DNA of 6,656 nt from contig CAYNLY010000067.1 in the NCBI GenBank assembly GCA_964398225.1, forward strand, positions 1 through 6,656, written 5' to 3'. The notes below the pieces were generated by a model. It did not search any database and had not been told where the DNA came from. It saw only the letters and a program-made list of their open reading frames with translations. The stretch is from CAYNLY01 sp964398225 (GTDB lineage Bacteria; Pseudomonadota; Zetaproteobacteria; Mariprofundales; Mariprofundaceae). This document shows positions 1 to 5,719 of this stretch, in pieces. Position 1 is the stretch's first letter. Each line of letters starts with the position of its first letter. The position numbers were made by a program, and so were the translations under genes.

Positions 1-1107
1 ACCGGCGTCATCGTCGTGCCCGAGGCGAACGGACCGGAAGCCGCGGCCGTCGAGGAGCTGGAGGTCTTCACCGCCCGGCATCTGATCGACGTCGTCCGAC
101 ATCTGCGCGGCGAACTGATGCTACCGCGCGCGGAACCGGGCGTGCCCGACGAGCGCGAGGCGGACGCACCGGATCTCGCCGATGTGCGCGGCCAGCATCA
201 GGCGCGTCGCGCGCTGGAGATTGCGGCGGCCGGCGCCCATCACCTGCTGATGACCGGGCCGCCCGGCGTGGGCAAGAGCATGCTCGCCCGCAGGCTGCCG
301 GGCATCCTGCCGCGCCTGACGATGGCCGAGCGCCTGGAGGTCACCCGCATCTACAGCGTGGCCGGCGATACCAGCCGCCCGCCGATGAGCGCTCTGCCCC
401 CGTTTCGCGCGCCGCACCATTCGGCCTCGGATGTCGCGATCATCGGCGGCGGCTCGAACCCGCGCCCGGGCGAGATCTCGCTCGCCAGCCACGGCGTGCT
501 CTTTCTCGACGAACTCGCGGAATACAAGCGTCAGGTGCTGGAAACGCTGCGCCAGCCGCTCGAGGAAGGCTGCGTCGTGATCGCCCGCGCGCTCGAGACG
601 GTCCGCTTTCCGGCCCGGTTCCAGCTGGTGGCGGCGATGAACCCCTGCCCCTGCGGCTACCTCGGTCATCCCACGCGCCCCTGCCGCTGCTCCGATGCGC
701 AGATCCGGCGCTATGCGGCGCGCATCTCGGGGCCGCTGCTCGATCGCTTCGATCTGCGCATCCATCTGCCGCCGGTGGACCGCGACGAGCTTGCGCGCAT
801 GCGGCCGGGCGAGCCGAGCGCCGCCGTGCGCCAGCGCGTGGAACGGGCGCGGGCCCGGCAGTACGCGCGCCTGGGCGAGGGCAGGGTCAACGCGCGGATG
901 ACGCCAAAGGAGATCGAACGCTTTGCGCGGCCGAACGAAGCCGGCCTGAGGCTTCTCGATGCGGCCTCGCGCCGGCTGGGGCTTTCGGCCCGAAGCTTCC
1001 ATCGCGTGCTCCGCGTGGCGCGGACGATTGCCGATCTCGCAGGCGAGGATGCGGTGCATGAGGCGCATGTGGCCGAGGCCTTGCAGTACCGCGGCGAGGG
1101 CGAGTGA
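1..1107 (+). CDS. comM: ComM / YifB-family Mg-chelatase-like AAA+ ATPase, C-terminal part (5' end outside the window)
   Basis: The reading frame is open from base 1 and the five codons before the first in-frame GTG (16) fit the family (TGVIVVPEANG), so the gene enters from the left; 368 residues are visible against about 500 usual. ComM is a hexameric helicase that promotes branch migration of incoming single-stranded DNA during natural transformation. What is visible: the end of the N-terminal ChlI-like/Lon-fold domain (about 1-40); Walker A GPPGVGKS (bases 256-279, visible residues 86-93); Walker B LFLDEL (499-516); the ComM cysteine cluster NPCPCG...C.C with its sensor-1 Asn (from 640); a sensor-2-type arginine region and the C-terminal Mg-chelatase helical domain (SARSFHRVLRVARTIADL). 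All ATPase motifs look intact. The gene lies directly upstream of a pilus locus and could serve DNA uptake with it, but comM is widespread and often unlinked to pil genes, so the adjacency may be incidental. No terminator is seen after the stop. Confidence 0.95.
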   Translation, partial: TGVIVVPEANGPEAAAVEELEVFTARHLIDVVRHLRGELMLPRAEPGVPDEREADAPDLADVRGQHQARRALEIAAAGAHHLLMTGPPGVGKSMLARRLPGILPRLTMAERLEVTRIYSVAGDTSRPPMSALPPFRAPHHSASDVAIIGGGSNPRPGEISLASHGVLFLDELAEYKRQVLETLRQPLEEGCVVIARALETVRFPARFQLVAAMNPCPCGYLGHPTRPCRCSDAQIRRYAARISGPLLDRFDLRIHLPPVDRDELARMRPGEPSAAVRQRVERARARQYARLGEGRVNARMTPKEIERFARPNEAGLRLLDAASRRLGLSARSFHRVLRVARTIADLAGEDAVHEAHVAEALQYRGEGE

Positions 1108-1174
1108 CGCAATGCGGCAGCGGAAAGTGACGTTTTTTGTCACATCCGCCCCGAAGGCCTGTGTTTTCCGTCAC
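1104..1174 (+). promoter_or_regulatory. Four GTGAC/GTCAC half-sites upstream of the pilin promoter (candidate activator binding region)
   Basis: Seen directly: GTGAC at 1104-1108 (overlapping the comM stop) and 1127-1131, and the inverse GTCAC at 1139-1143 and 1170-1174. The middle two form an interrupted palindrome with a 7-nt spacer containing a run of six T. Relative to the predicted transcription start (1207) the half-sites begin near -103, -80, -68 and -37. Sigma-54 promoters need an upstream activator, and PilR does this for pilA in Pseudomonas and Geobacter. The T-run followed by GTC recalls, from memory, the PilR sites described in Pseudomonas. Assignment to PilR is inference; no pilR gene lies in the window. 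Confidence 0.45.
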
Positions 1175-1179
1175 CGACA

Positions 1180-1196
1180 CTGGCATGCGGCTTGCC
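1180..1196 (+). promoter_or_regulatory. Sigma-54 (RpoN) -24/-12 promoter of the first pilin gene
   Basis: The 17-mer CTGGCATGCGGCTTGCC matches the RpoN consensus YTGGCACGrNNNTTGCW at all invariant positions, with GG and GC ten bases apart. It differs only at the less conserved C (T here), R (C here) and last W (C here). The predicted start is about 1207, giving a leader of about 60 nt before the pilin ATG. RpoN control is established for pilA in Pseudomonas, Neisseria-like and Geobacter systems, which supports the call. Confidence 0.85.
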
Positions 1197-1210
1197 TGTA
1201 TCCTTCGCGC

Positions 1211-1241
1211 AAGGCGTGCAGGGCAACTGTCCGCACGCTTT
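1211..1241 (+). promoter_or_regulatory. 5'-UTR stem-loop of the first pilin mRNA
   Basis: Bases 1214-1219 (GCGTGC) pair with 1233-1238 (GCACGC). After one bulged A (1220), GG 1221-1222 pairs with CC 1231-1232. Outward, two A-T pairs and a G-T wobble extend it (1211-1213 with 1239-1241), leaving an 8-nt loop (1223-1230). No T-run follows, so it is not a terminator. It starts about 4 nt after the predicted transcription start and ends 11 nt before the Shine-Dalgarno, the usual position for a 5' stabilising hairpin on a highly expressed mRNA. The role is inferred. Confidence 0.5.
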
Positions 1242-1252
1242 CGAAAACAACG

Positions 1253-1261
1253 AAAGGAGGT
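1253..1261 (+). promoter_or_regulatory. Strong Shine-Dalgarno for the first pilin
   Basis: AAAGGAGGT is a nearly full anti-16S complement with 6 nt between GGAGG and the ATG at 1267. It decides the start against the in-frame ATG at 1192, which lies inside the sigma-54 promoter and upstream of the predicted transcription start. Confidence 0.9.
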
Positions 1262-1266
1262 TCAGC

Positions 1267-1743
1267 ATGCTGAACTACATCAACAAGAAGAAGGCCGAGA
1301 AGGGCTTCACGCTCATCGAGCTGATGATCGTCGTGGCCATCATCGGCATCCTGGCCGCGATCGCGATTCCGCAGTTCGCGGAATACCGCAAGAAGGCCTA
1401 CAACGGCGCGGCGGAGTCCGATCTGCGCAACATGATGACGGCCGAAGAAGCCTACTTCGCCGACAATCAGGCATACACCAGTGAGACGGCAGTCACCGGT
1501 CCGACCAAGCTGACCAGTCTGCCGGCCGTGCGCGTATCAAAGAACGTGGGTGTGGTTGCCAATGCTGACAATACGGTTTCACCCGCCGAGTATGCGGCGT
1601 TTGCCGGCCACAAGGAAGGCACGCTCGAATTCGGCGGCGACAGCAACGGTCTGATCCAGAAGAAGTCCAATGCAACGCCTGAGACAACCGCTAAGGCTGA
1701 GACCAGAACAAACCTCAGTGGCTGGGGTGGCATCAACCTGTAA
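1267..1743 (+). CDS. pilA: Type IV pilin, probable major subunit (PilA)
   Basis: A 158-residue class III prepilin. A 13-residue lysine-rich leader ends in Gly, followed by FTLIELMIVVAIIGILAAIA, with Glu at mature position 5. This is the site cut and N-methylated by prepilin peptidase PilD and the helix that packs the pilus core. The mature protein is 145 residues. Through about residue 61 it follows Geobacter PilA closely (IPQF..YR.KAYN.AA.SDLRN), then continues into a globular head of its own. It has no cysteine, so the disulfide-bounded D-loop of Pseudomonas/Neisseria pilins is absent. Sigma-54 promoter, UTR hairpin, strong Shine-Dalgarno and own terminator all point to a highly expressed monocistronic major subunit. 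The head is rich in Thr/Ser/Ala. Subunit role is inferred; the pilin identity is certain. Confidence 0.95.
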   Translation: MLNYINKKKAEKGFTLIELMIVVAIIGILAAIAIPQFAEYRKKAYNGAAESDLRNMMTAEEAYFADNQAYTSETAVTGPTKLTSLPAVRVSKNVGVVANADNTVSPAEYAAFAGHKEGTLEFGGDSNGLIQKKSNATPETTAKAETRTNLSGWGGINL

Positions 1744-1787
1744 TGCGTGCGCATGCAGGCTACCTGGCATGCATCGCGTGAAGGGAT

Positions 1788-1818
1788 CAGGGGCGCCACT
1801 GGCGCCCCTGTTTCTTTC
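1788..1818 (+). terminator. Intrinsic terminator between the two pilin genes
   Basis: CAGGGGCGCC (1788-1797), loop ACT, GGCGCCCCTG (1801-1810): a perfect 10-bp GC-rich stem followed by TTTCTTTC. It should end most pilin mRNA here. The next gene's Shine-Dalgarno starts 2 nt after the T-tract, so anything downstream transcribed from the sigma-54 promoter depends on read-through. Confidence 0.9.
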
Positions 1819-1819
1819 G

Positions 1820-1827
1820 AAGGAGGT
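1820..1827 (+). promoter_or_regulatory. Shine-Dalgarno of the second pilin, serving two competing ATGs
   Basis: AAGGAGGT stands 5 nt before an ATG at 1832 that reads M-D-D-stop, and 9 nt before the ATG at 1836 that opens the pilin frame. The two start codons lie in different frames only 4 nt apart. Spacing to the first is closer to that used by the upstream pilin (6 nt). Confidence 0.7.
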
Positions 1828-1835
1828 ATTCATGG

Positions 1836-2222
1836 ATGATTAGCATGGTCCGCGCTCTTTCCCGGGGGTTTACGCTGATCGAGCTTATGGTTGCAATCGC
1901 CATCATCGGCATCCTGATAACCATCGCGATCCCCACCTATCAGAAATACCGGCAGGCGGCCTTCCAGCAGACCGTGCAATCGGACGTACGCAACGCAGCC
2001 GTGGCCGAAGAAGCCTATTTCGCCACCGAGCAGCGATACGTCTCGATTCCCGCAACCACCGGCCCGGCAACCCTTCAGCTCTCCGCAGGCCATGATCCGC
2101 TGAGAATCAGCCGCGACGTGACTCTGAGCGGCACGGCCAATGCCACAGCCACCTCGGTGACCATCACGGCCTCGCATCCGGGAGCGTATGCACCGATCTC
2201 CTACTCCACCAGTGTCCCCTAG
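1836..2222 (+). CDS. Second type IV pilin, paralogue of the upstream pilin
   Basis: 128 residues: an 11-residue leader ending SRG, then FTLIELMVAIAIIGILITIA with Glu5, a canonical class III signal for PilD. The mature form is 117 residues. The core SDVRN..VAEEAYFA..Q.Y parallels SDLRN..TAEEAYFA..Q.Y of the upstream pilin, so the pair arose by duplication. The rest diverges: there is no cysteine, and the last 59 residues hold 19 Ser/Thr, ending SYSTSVP. It carries its own leader, so it is a full pilin and not a PilA-C/Spc-like head fragment as in Geobacter. It could be a minor pilin, an alternative subunit, or the favoured substrate of the glycosyltransferase whose gene overlaps it by 35 nt. 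ATG 1836 was chosen for Shine-Dalgarno spacing; ATG 1845 would also keep a leader (8 residues) but sits 18 nt from the Shine-Dalgarno. Confidence 0.93.
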   Translation: MISMVRALSRGFTLIELMVAIAIIGILITIAIPTYQKYRQAAFQQTVQSDVRNAAVAEEAYFATEQRYVSIPATTGPATLQLSAGHDPLRISRDVTLSGTANATATSVTITASHPGAYAPISYSTSVP

Positions 2223-3942
2223 ATTCTCCTCAGGCTTTCGCCAGGCCCTGCTTCCGGGGGTCTGGGCAATGTTTCTACTGTCGCCGCTGTTTTACCCCGA
2301 TGTCATCGGCTCGCCCATCGCGACGGGACTGCTGGCGATGGGTCTGGCATGGTGCCTGCCCATCGCTGCCGCCGGGAAAAACTGGCGCCTTTATCGCCTC
2401 GAACCGACGGCTGGCGTTATTCTGGCCGGCATCCTCGTACCGCTGATCTACCACCTGATCGCTCTGGATGTCCGCAATCCCTGGATGCACTGGCGTGAAG
2501 GCGTGACCCTGCTCTCCTCGTTTCTGCTGTTCCATTTTTTCCGCCCCTATGCCCGAGCCTTCTGGAATGAGCCCACAACCATCACAATATTCCTGGTCGC
2601 AGCGCATCTTTCCTGCGCCGTGGCCGTTGCGCAGAGCCTTGGACTGGCTGAGCCCGTTTCCTCCCTTTTCCCCGTCTTCTGGAACGATGAGGCGGTCTAC
2701 CGGTTCTTTTCCGGCATGTTCCATCAGCCGAATCTGCAGGGACTTTTCCTCGCGATTGCCATCTGGCTTGTCTGGCATCGGGCGTGTACGAACCCTGCCT
2801 GGGAGTTGCTGGCCCTGATCCCGGCCGTGACTCTTGCCGCCACAGGCTCCAGGAGCGCGATGCTGCTTCTGCTTGTCGCACTGGCAGCCTCATTGATGCA
2901 ATCTGCTTCCCGATCAAGGATCGCTCTGCGGCTGGGGATTTTGGGAGTCGCCTTGTGGACGGGAACCGAGCTTCGCCATTTCGCCATGATGCTGGAAACC
3001 TCGGCTCAGGTTACCGATACATGGCAGCGCTTCGTATCCGGAGGCTATTCGTCCCGATTGGCCATCTGGGCGGCTGCGGGATGGCTGGGGCTCCAGCATC
3101 CGCTGGCCGGCATTGGGTATGGAAACATGTCCGCCTGGTTTGTCGATGCCCTGCAGGCGGTCAATGGCGCGTTTCCATCCCTCTCTGCAGCTTCCTCCGG
3201 ATTCGAGGCGAGCTGTTTGTGGGCGCACAACCTTGTACTCGAAGCATGGATGGAAGCAGGGCTTCCCGGCCTCATTGCCATCGGCTGTGTGACTGCCTCC
3301 ATTCTGGTACGTTTCTGGAAGGAAAGCCGAACAGGCGTGCGCTCCACGCAAAGCCTGTGCGCCACAGCCCTAGTGTTGTGGCTGATTTCGGGTATGCTGA
3401 CTATATCTTCGGTTCAGCCATATTTTCTTGCTTTGGCCGCTTTATTTGCGGCAGGGGCATTTGATGGCCGGCCTTTCCATTCAAAAGGACGTCTGGTAAA
3501 AATCGTGGTCATGCTCATGCCCATCGTATTCTTGACCTTTCTTGGGGCCCTGATGATGGGACAGATCGCGTTGCGCCATGCCAGCAAGCTGCCCATGACC
3601 TCGAACCGGTACCTGCAGATCGTTCAGACCGCCCTGAACGACCCCTGGAACCGTGCTAGTGCCCTGATCCTTCATTACCGGAGGCTTGCTGCCTCCAATG
3701 CGCCATCAGACGTCTGGGCCAAACATCTGCCTCTAAGCCTTGAGCTGTTCCATATCATGCAATCCAGTCACACGACGAAGATGGTCATCTTGTCCGCTCA
3801 TGCAGCTCAAGAATCCGATCTCGAACAACGGTTCATAGCGAAGTACCTTGCTGCTTTTCCAAAAAGCAAAACGGCAAGCTTGCTCCGCAGTCATATTCAT
3901 CCAGCGCATAAGCCAGCACTGAATCTGGAGATCGGCCTGTGA
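2188..3942 (+). CDS. pglL: Wzy/WaaL-superfamily O-oligosaccharyltransferase, probable pilin glycosylation ligase (PglL/PilO/TfpO type)
   Basis: A polytopic inner-membrane protein of 584 residues with roughly a dozen hydrophobic segments. Family enzymes move a glycan from undecaprenyl diphosphate to Ser/Thr of pilins (PglL/TfpO) or to lipid A core (WaaL). Motifs in order: FFSGMFHQPNLQG (173-185), TGSRSA (219-224), SSRLAIW and HPLAGIGYGN (288-313), a periplasmic loop, then AHNLVLEAWMEAGLPG (346-361), whose His-Asn pair is the conserved essential site in PglL/WaaL. After the last membrane segment (about 435-460) is a 120-residue soluble tail, as in Wzy_C_2 proteins. Position right after pilin genes, as for pilO in Pseudomonas and tfpO in Acinetobacter, favours pilin as acceptor over lipopolysaccharide. 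The start is uncertain: ATG 2188 (GGGAG only 3 nt before it), GTG 2212 and ATG 2269 are all in frame; 2188 keeps a cytoplasmic tail before the first helix. GC is clearly lower than the flanks. Confidence 0.85.
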   Translation: MHRSPTPPVSPRFSSGFRQALLPGVWAMFLLSPLFYPDVIGSPIATGLLAMGLAWCLPIAAAGKNWRLYRLEPTAGVILAGILVPLIYHLIALDVRNPWMHWREGVTLLSSFLLFHFFRPYARAFWNEPTTITIFLVAAHLSCAVAVAQSLGLAEPVSSLFPVFWNDEAVYRFFSGMFHQPNLQGLFLAIAIWLVWHRACTNPAWELLALIPAVTLAATGSRSAMLLLLVALAASLMQSASRSRIALRLGILGVALWTGTELRHFAMMLETSAQVTDTWQRFVSGGYSSRLAIWAAAGWLGLQHPLAGIGYGNMSAWFVDALQAVNGAFPSLSAASSGFEASCLWAHNLVLEAWMEAGLPGLIAIGCVTASILVRFWKESRTGVRSTQSLCATALVLWLISGMLTISSVQPYFLALAALFAAGAFDGRPFHSKGRLVKIVVMLMPIVFLTFLGALMMGQIALRHASKLPMTSNRYLQIVQTALNDPWNRASALILHYRRLAASNAPSDVWAKHLPLSLELFHIMQSSHTTKMVILSAHAAQESDLEQRFIAKYLAAFPKSKTASLLRSHIHPAHKPALNLEIGL

Positions 3943-4808
3943 ACGCGCATCGGGCTGGTGCCCTCCTGATTAGCACATTCCTGCTGAGCCTTGCGCTCAA
4001 CCCGTCGCCATCGCCCTTCGGTCCCGCAAAGGGAACCATCCCCCCGTATTCGTTCGCACCATCGCTGGCTCCGGTCTTCGCCCTGGGGTATGGCAATGCT
4101 CTGGCTGTCGTCCACTGGATGAAACTGGTTGCATACATTGGCGGCACGCCCGAAGAGGTCCGGAACATGCAGTATGTCGCTCTGTCGCTGGATCGAATCA
4201 CCCGCGTTTCGCCTCGCTTCGAACCCGCGTATTATGTTGCGGCAGTGCTCTTGCCTTGGTCGACCAAGAGCACATCTTATTCGGACTTTCTTCTTGAACG
4301 AGCCATGATGAAGCTGCCAAACGACTGGCGCTGGCCGTACTACCGGGGCTTCAACGCCTACTGGTTCGACAACCGGCCCGAAGAAGCCGCGCGCTATTTG
4401 AAGCGGGCGGCAAGCCTTCCGGGGGCGCCGCCCATCGTGGCAAGCCTCGCCGCGCGGATGGAGGCTCACCGGGGCCGGCTGGAGACGGCGCTGCGCTTCC
4501 TTGAAAGCCTGCGCGAAAACAGGCAGGACAAGGCGATTCGCGAGCAGATCGAGGCACGGATCCGCGAAATCCGGACCGAAATCGTGCTGCGCGCGATCGA
4601 GCGCGAACTGCGAGCGCGGGGCATTCCGCCCGCACCACCGAAGGAGCTGGAGCGCCGGGGGATACGCCTGCCTAGCGTGCTGCCGGATGGAGGCAGGGTG
4701 GCGTTTGTAAACGGACGGCTGGTAAGCAGCAAGACGGGCAAGCGTTTCCGCCTTTACCGGCCACCGCACAAACCGGGCGCCAGCCACCCCGCGGAGGCAT
4801 CCCAATGA
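3939..4808 (+). CDS. Membrane-anchored TPR-like protein, PilG-like (Myxococcus nomenclature) partner of the pilus ABC module
   Basis: 289 residues, GTG start overlapping the ligase stop (GTGA) with GGAG 8 nt upstream. A short N-terminal hydrophobic stretch (7-20) could be an anchor or uncleaved signal. Residues about 75-190 read as helical TPR-like repeats (SPRFEPAYYVAAVLLP, a hydrophobic/aromatic WRWPYYRGFNAYW stretch, PEEAARYLKRAASLP, GRLETALRFLESL). Residues 190-228 form a highly charged helix. The end (about 242-272, LPDGGRVAFVNGRLVSS) recalls the Gly-rich DPFGG-type C-terminal motif I associate with this protein type. No catalytic motif is seen. Being sandwiched between a pilin ligase and an ABC ATPase/permease pair matches the pilGHI order of Myxococcus xanthus, where all three are needed for pili; this PilG is unrelated to the chemotaxis PilG of Pseudomonas. 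GC jumps from about 47% to about 70% inside the gene near 4320-4380. Confidence 0.7.
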   Translation: MNAHRAGALLISTFLLSLALNPSPSPFGPAKGTIPPYSFAPSLAPVFALGYGNALAVVHWMKLVAYIGGTPEEVRNMQYVALSLDRITRVSPRFEPAYYVAAVLLPWSTKSTSYSDFLLERAMMKLPNDWRWPYYRGFNAYWFDNRPEEAARYLKRAASLPGAPPIVASLAARMEAHRGRLETALRFLESLRENRQDKAIREQIEARIREIRTEIVLRAIERELRARGIPPAPPKELERRGIRLPSVLPDGGRVAFVNGRLVSSKTGKRFRLYRPPHKPGASHPAEASQ

Positions 4809-5719
4809 ATCCGATTCTCGAAATCGAGCGCCTTTCGCTGACCGTGCCGACCGGCCACATCATCCAGCGGCGCAAGAAGGTGCTCGACGATGTGTCCTTT
4901 GGCGTGGCGCGGCACCGCGCAACCGCCTACCTCGGCCCCAACGGAGCCGGCAAGACCTCGACCTTCCGGATCCTGTGCGGCCTCGTGCGCCGACAGTCCG
5001 GCACGATCCGCTTTGACGGCAAGGCGCTGGACGGCCCGCTGCCGGCAGCCCGCCTGGGATTCATGCCCGAGCAGCCGTATTTCTACCGCCATCTGACCGT
5101 CCGTGAGCTTCTCGATGCGCTGGGTAGGCTCTCGGGGATGCCTGCGGAGGAGCGCAGGCGCGCGATTCAGGCATGGGCCGAACGACTGGATTTCGGCTCC
5201 GTGCTCGACCAGCGGTTGCAGCAATGCTCGAAGGGGCAGGTGCAGCGCGTCGGACTAGCCCAGGCGCTGATGCATCGCCCGCCGTTTCTGCTGCTCGACG
5301 AGCCGATGTCCGGCCTGGATCCGATCGGTCGGGAAATGGTCAAGGAAGTGCTGCGCGATGCGGTCCGCGAAGGAGCAACGCTCCTGTTCTCTTCGCACAT
5401 CCTGTCCGATGCGGAGTCGATCTGCGAAGACGTCGTGATCCTTCACCACGGGCGCATCCTCTACCAGGGCGGCATCGAGGAGCTGACGCTTGCCGCGGAC
5501 GCGTGGGATGTCGAATTCTCCGGGCCGCCGCTTGCCGATCATCAGGCGCACCGGATCACCGGGCAGACCTGGCGGGTAACGGTGGACGGCATGGCCGCCC
5601 GGGATGCGCTGCTTCGCAGGCTTCTGGCCGATCCGGATCGCCATCTTCTGGGCGTCCAGCGCCACCGGCAGGACCTGGAAACCGCGTTCGTGCGCCTGGT
5701 GCGGGGAGAACAGCGATGA
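4805..5719 (+). CDS. ABC transporter ATP-binding protein, PilH-like (Myxococcus nomenclature)
   Basis: 304 residues, start ATG overlapping the previous stop (ATGA), GGAGG 7 nt upstream. A single cytoplasmic nucleotide-binding domain: Walker A GPNGAGKTS (44-52); Q-loop region GFMPEQPYFY (85-94), with Glu where many have Gln, as in CcmA/NosF-like ATPases; signature CSKGQVQR (141-148) instead of LSGGQ; Walker B FLLLDEP (161-167) with the catalytic Glu; D-loop SGLD (169-172); switch His198 in FSSHILSDAE. About 80 further residues form a C-terminal extension of the kind seen in this subfamily. All residues needed for ATP hydrolysis are present. It pairs with the permease that follows. Family homology supports an ABC-2 type exporter or membrane-protein extractor; the pilus role comes from context. 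Substrate unknown. Confidence 0.92.
   Translation: MNPILEIERLSLTVPTGHIIQRRKKVLDDVSFGVARHRATAYLGPNGAGKTSTFRILCGLVRRQSGTIRFDGKALDGPLPAARLGFMPEQPYFYRHLTVRELLDALGRLSGMPAEERRRAIQAWAERLDFGSVLDQRLQQCSKGQVQRVGLAQALMHRPPFLLLDEPMSGLDPIGREMVKEVLRDAVREGATLLFSSHILSDAESICEDVVILHHGRILYQGGIEELTLAADAWDVEFSGPPLADHQAHRITGQTWRVTVDGMAARDALLRRLLADPDRHLLGVQRHRQDLETAFVRLVRGEQR

Noticed and set aside
121..1143. 340-codon open frame on the minus strand
   Set aside because: It lies antisense to comM, whose motifs are unmistakable. The translation is low-complexity Arg/Ala/His-rich, typical of a GC-rich shadow frame.
1127..1143. GTGAC-T6-GTCAC as a comM terminator
   Set aside because: The stem is only five pairs around a 7-nt loop, and the T-run is in the loop rather than after the stem. 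A protein-binding palindrome fits better.
1192..1266. Upstream ATG extending the first pilin by 25 residues
   Set aside because: This ATG lies within the sigma-54 promoter, upstream of the predicted transcript start, and would put a long non-leader sequence before the prepilin signal. ATG 1267 has the strong Shine-Dalgarno.
1745..1779. Imperfect inverted repeat with GCATGC blocks after the first pilin
   Set aside because: GCATGC is self-complementary and recurs by chance. Pairing of the arms needs several mismatches and bulges, unlike the perfect stem just downstream.
5173..5715. In-frame extension of the permease upstream to 5173
   Set aside because: It overlaps the ATPase coding region including its signature and Walker B motifs, and reads as Arg/Gly/Pro-rich non-membrane sequence. 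ATG 5716 has a Shine-Dalgarno and the ATGA overlap.
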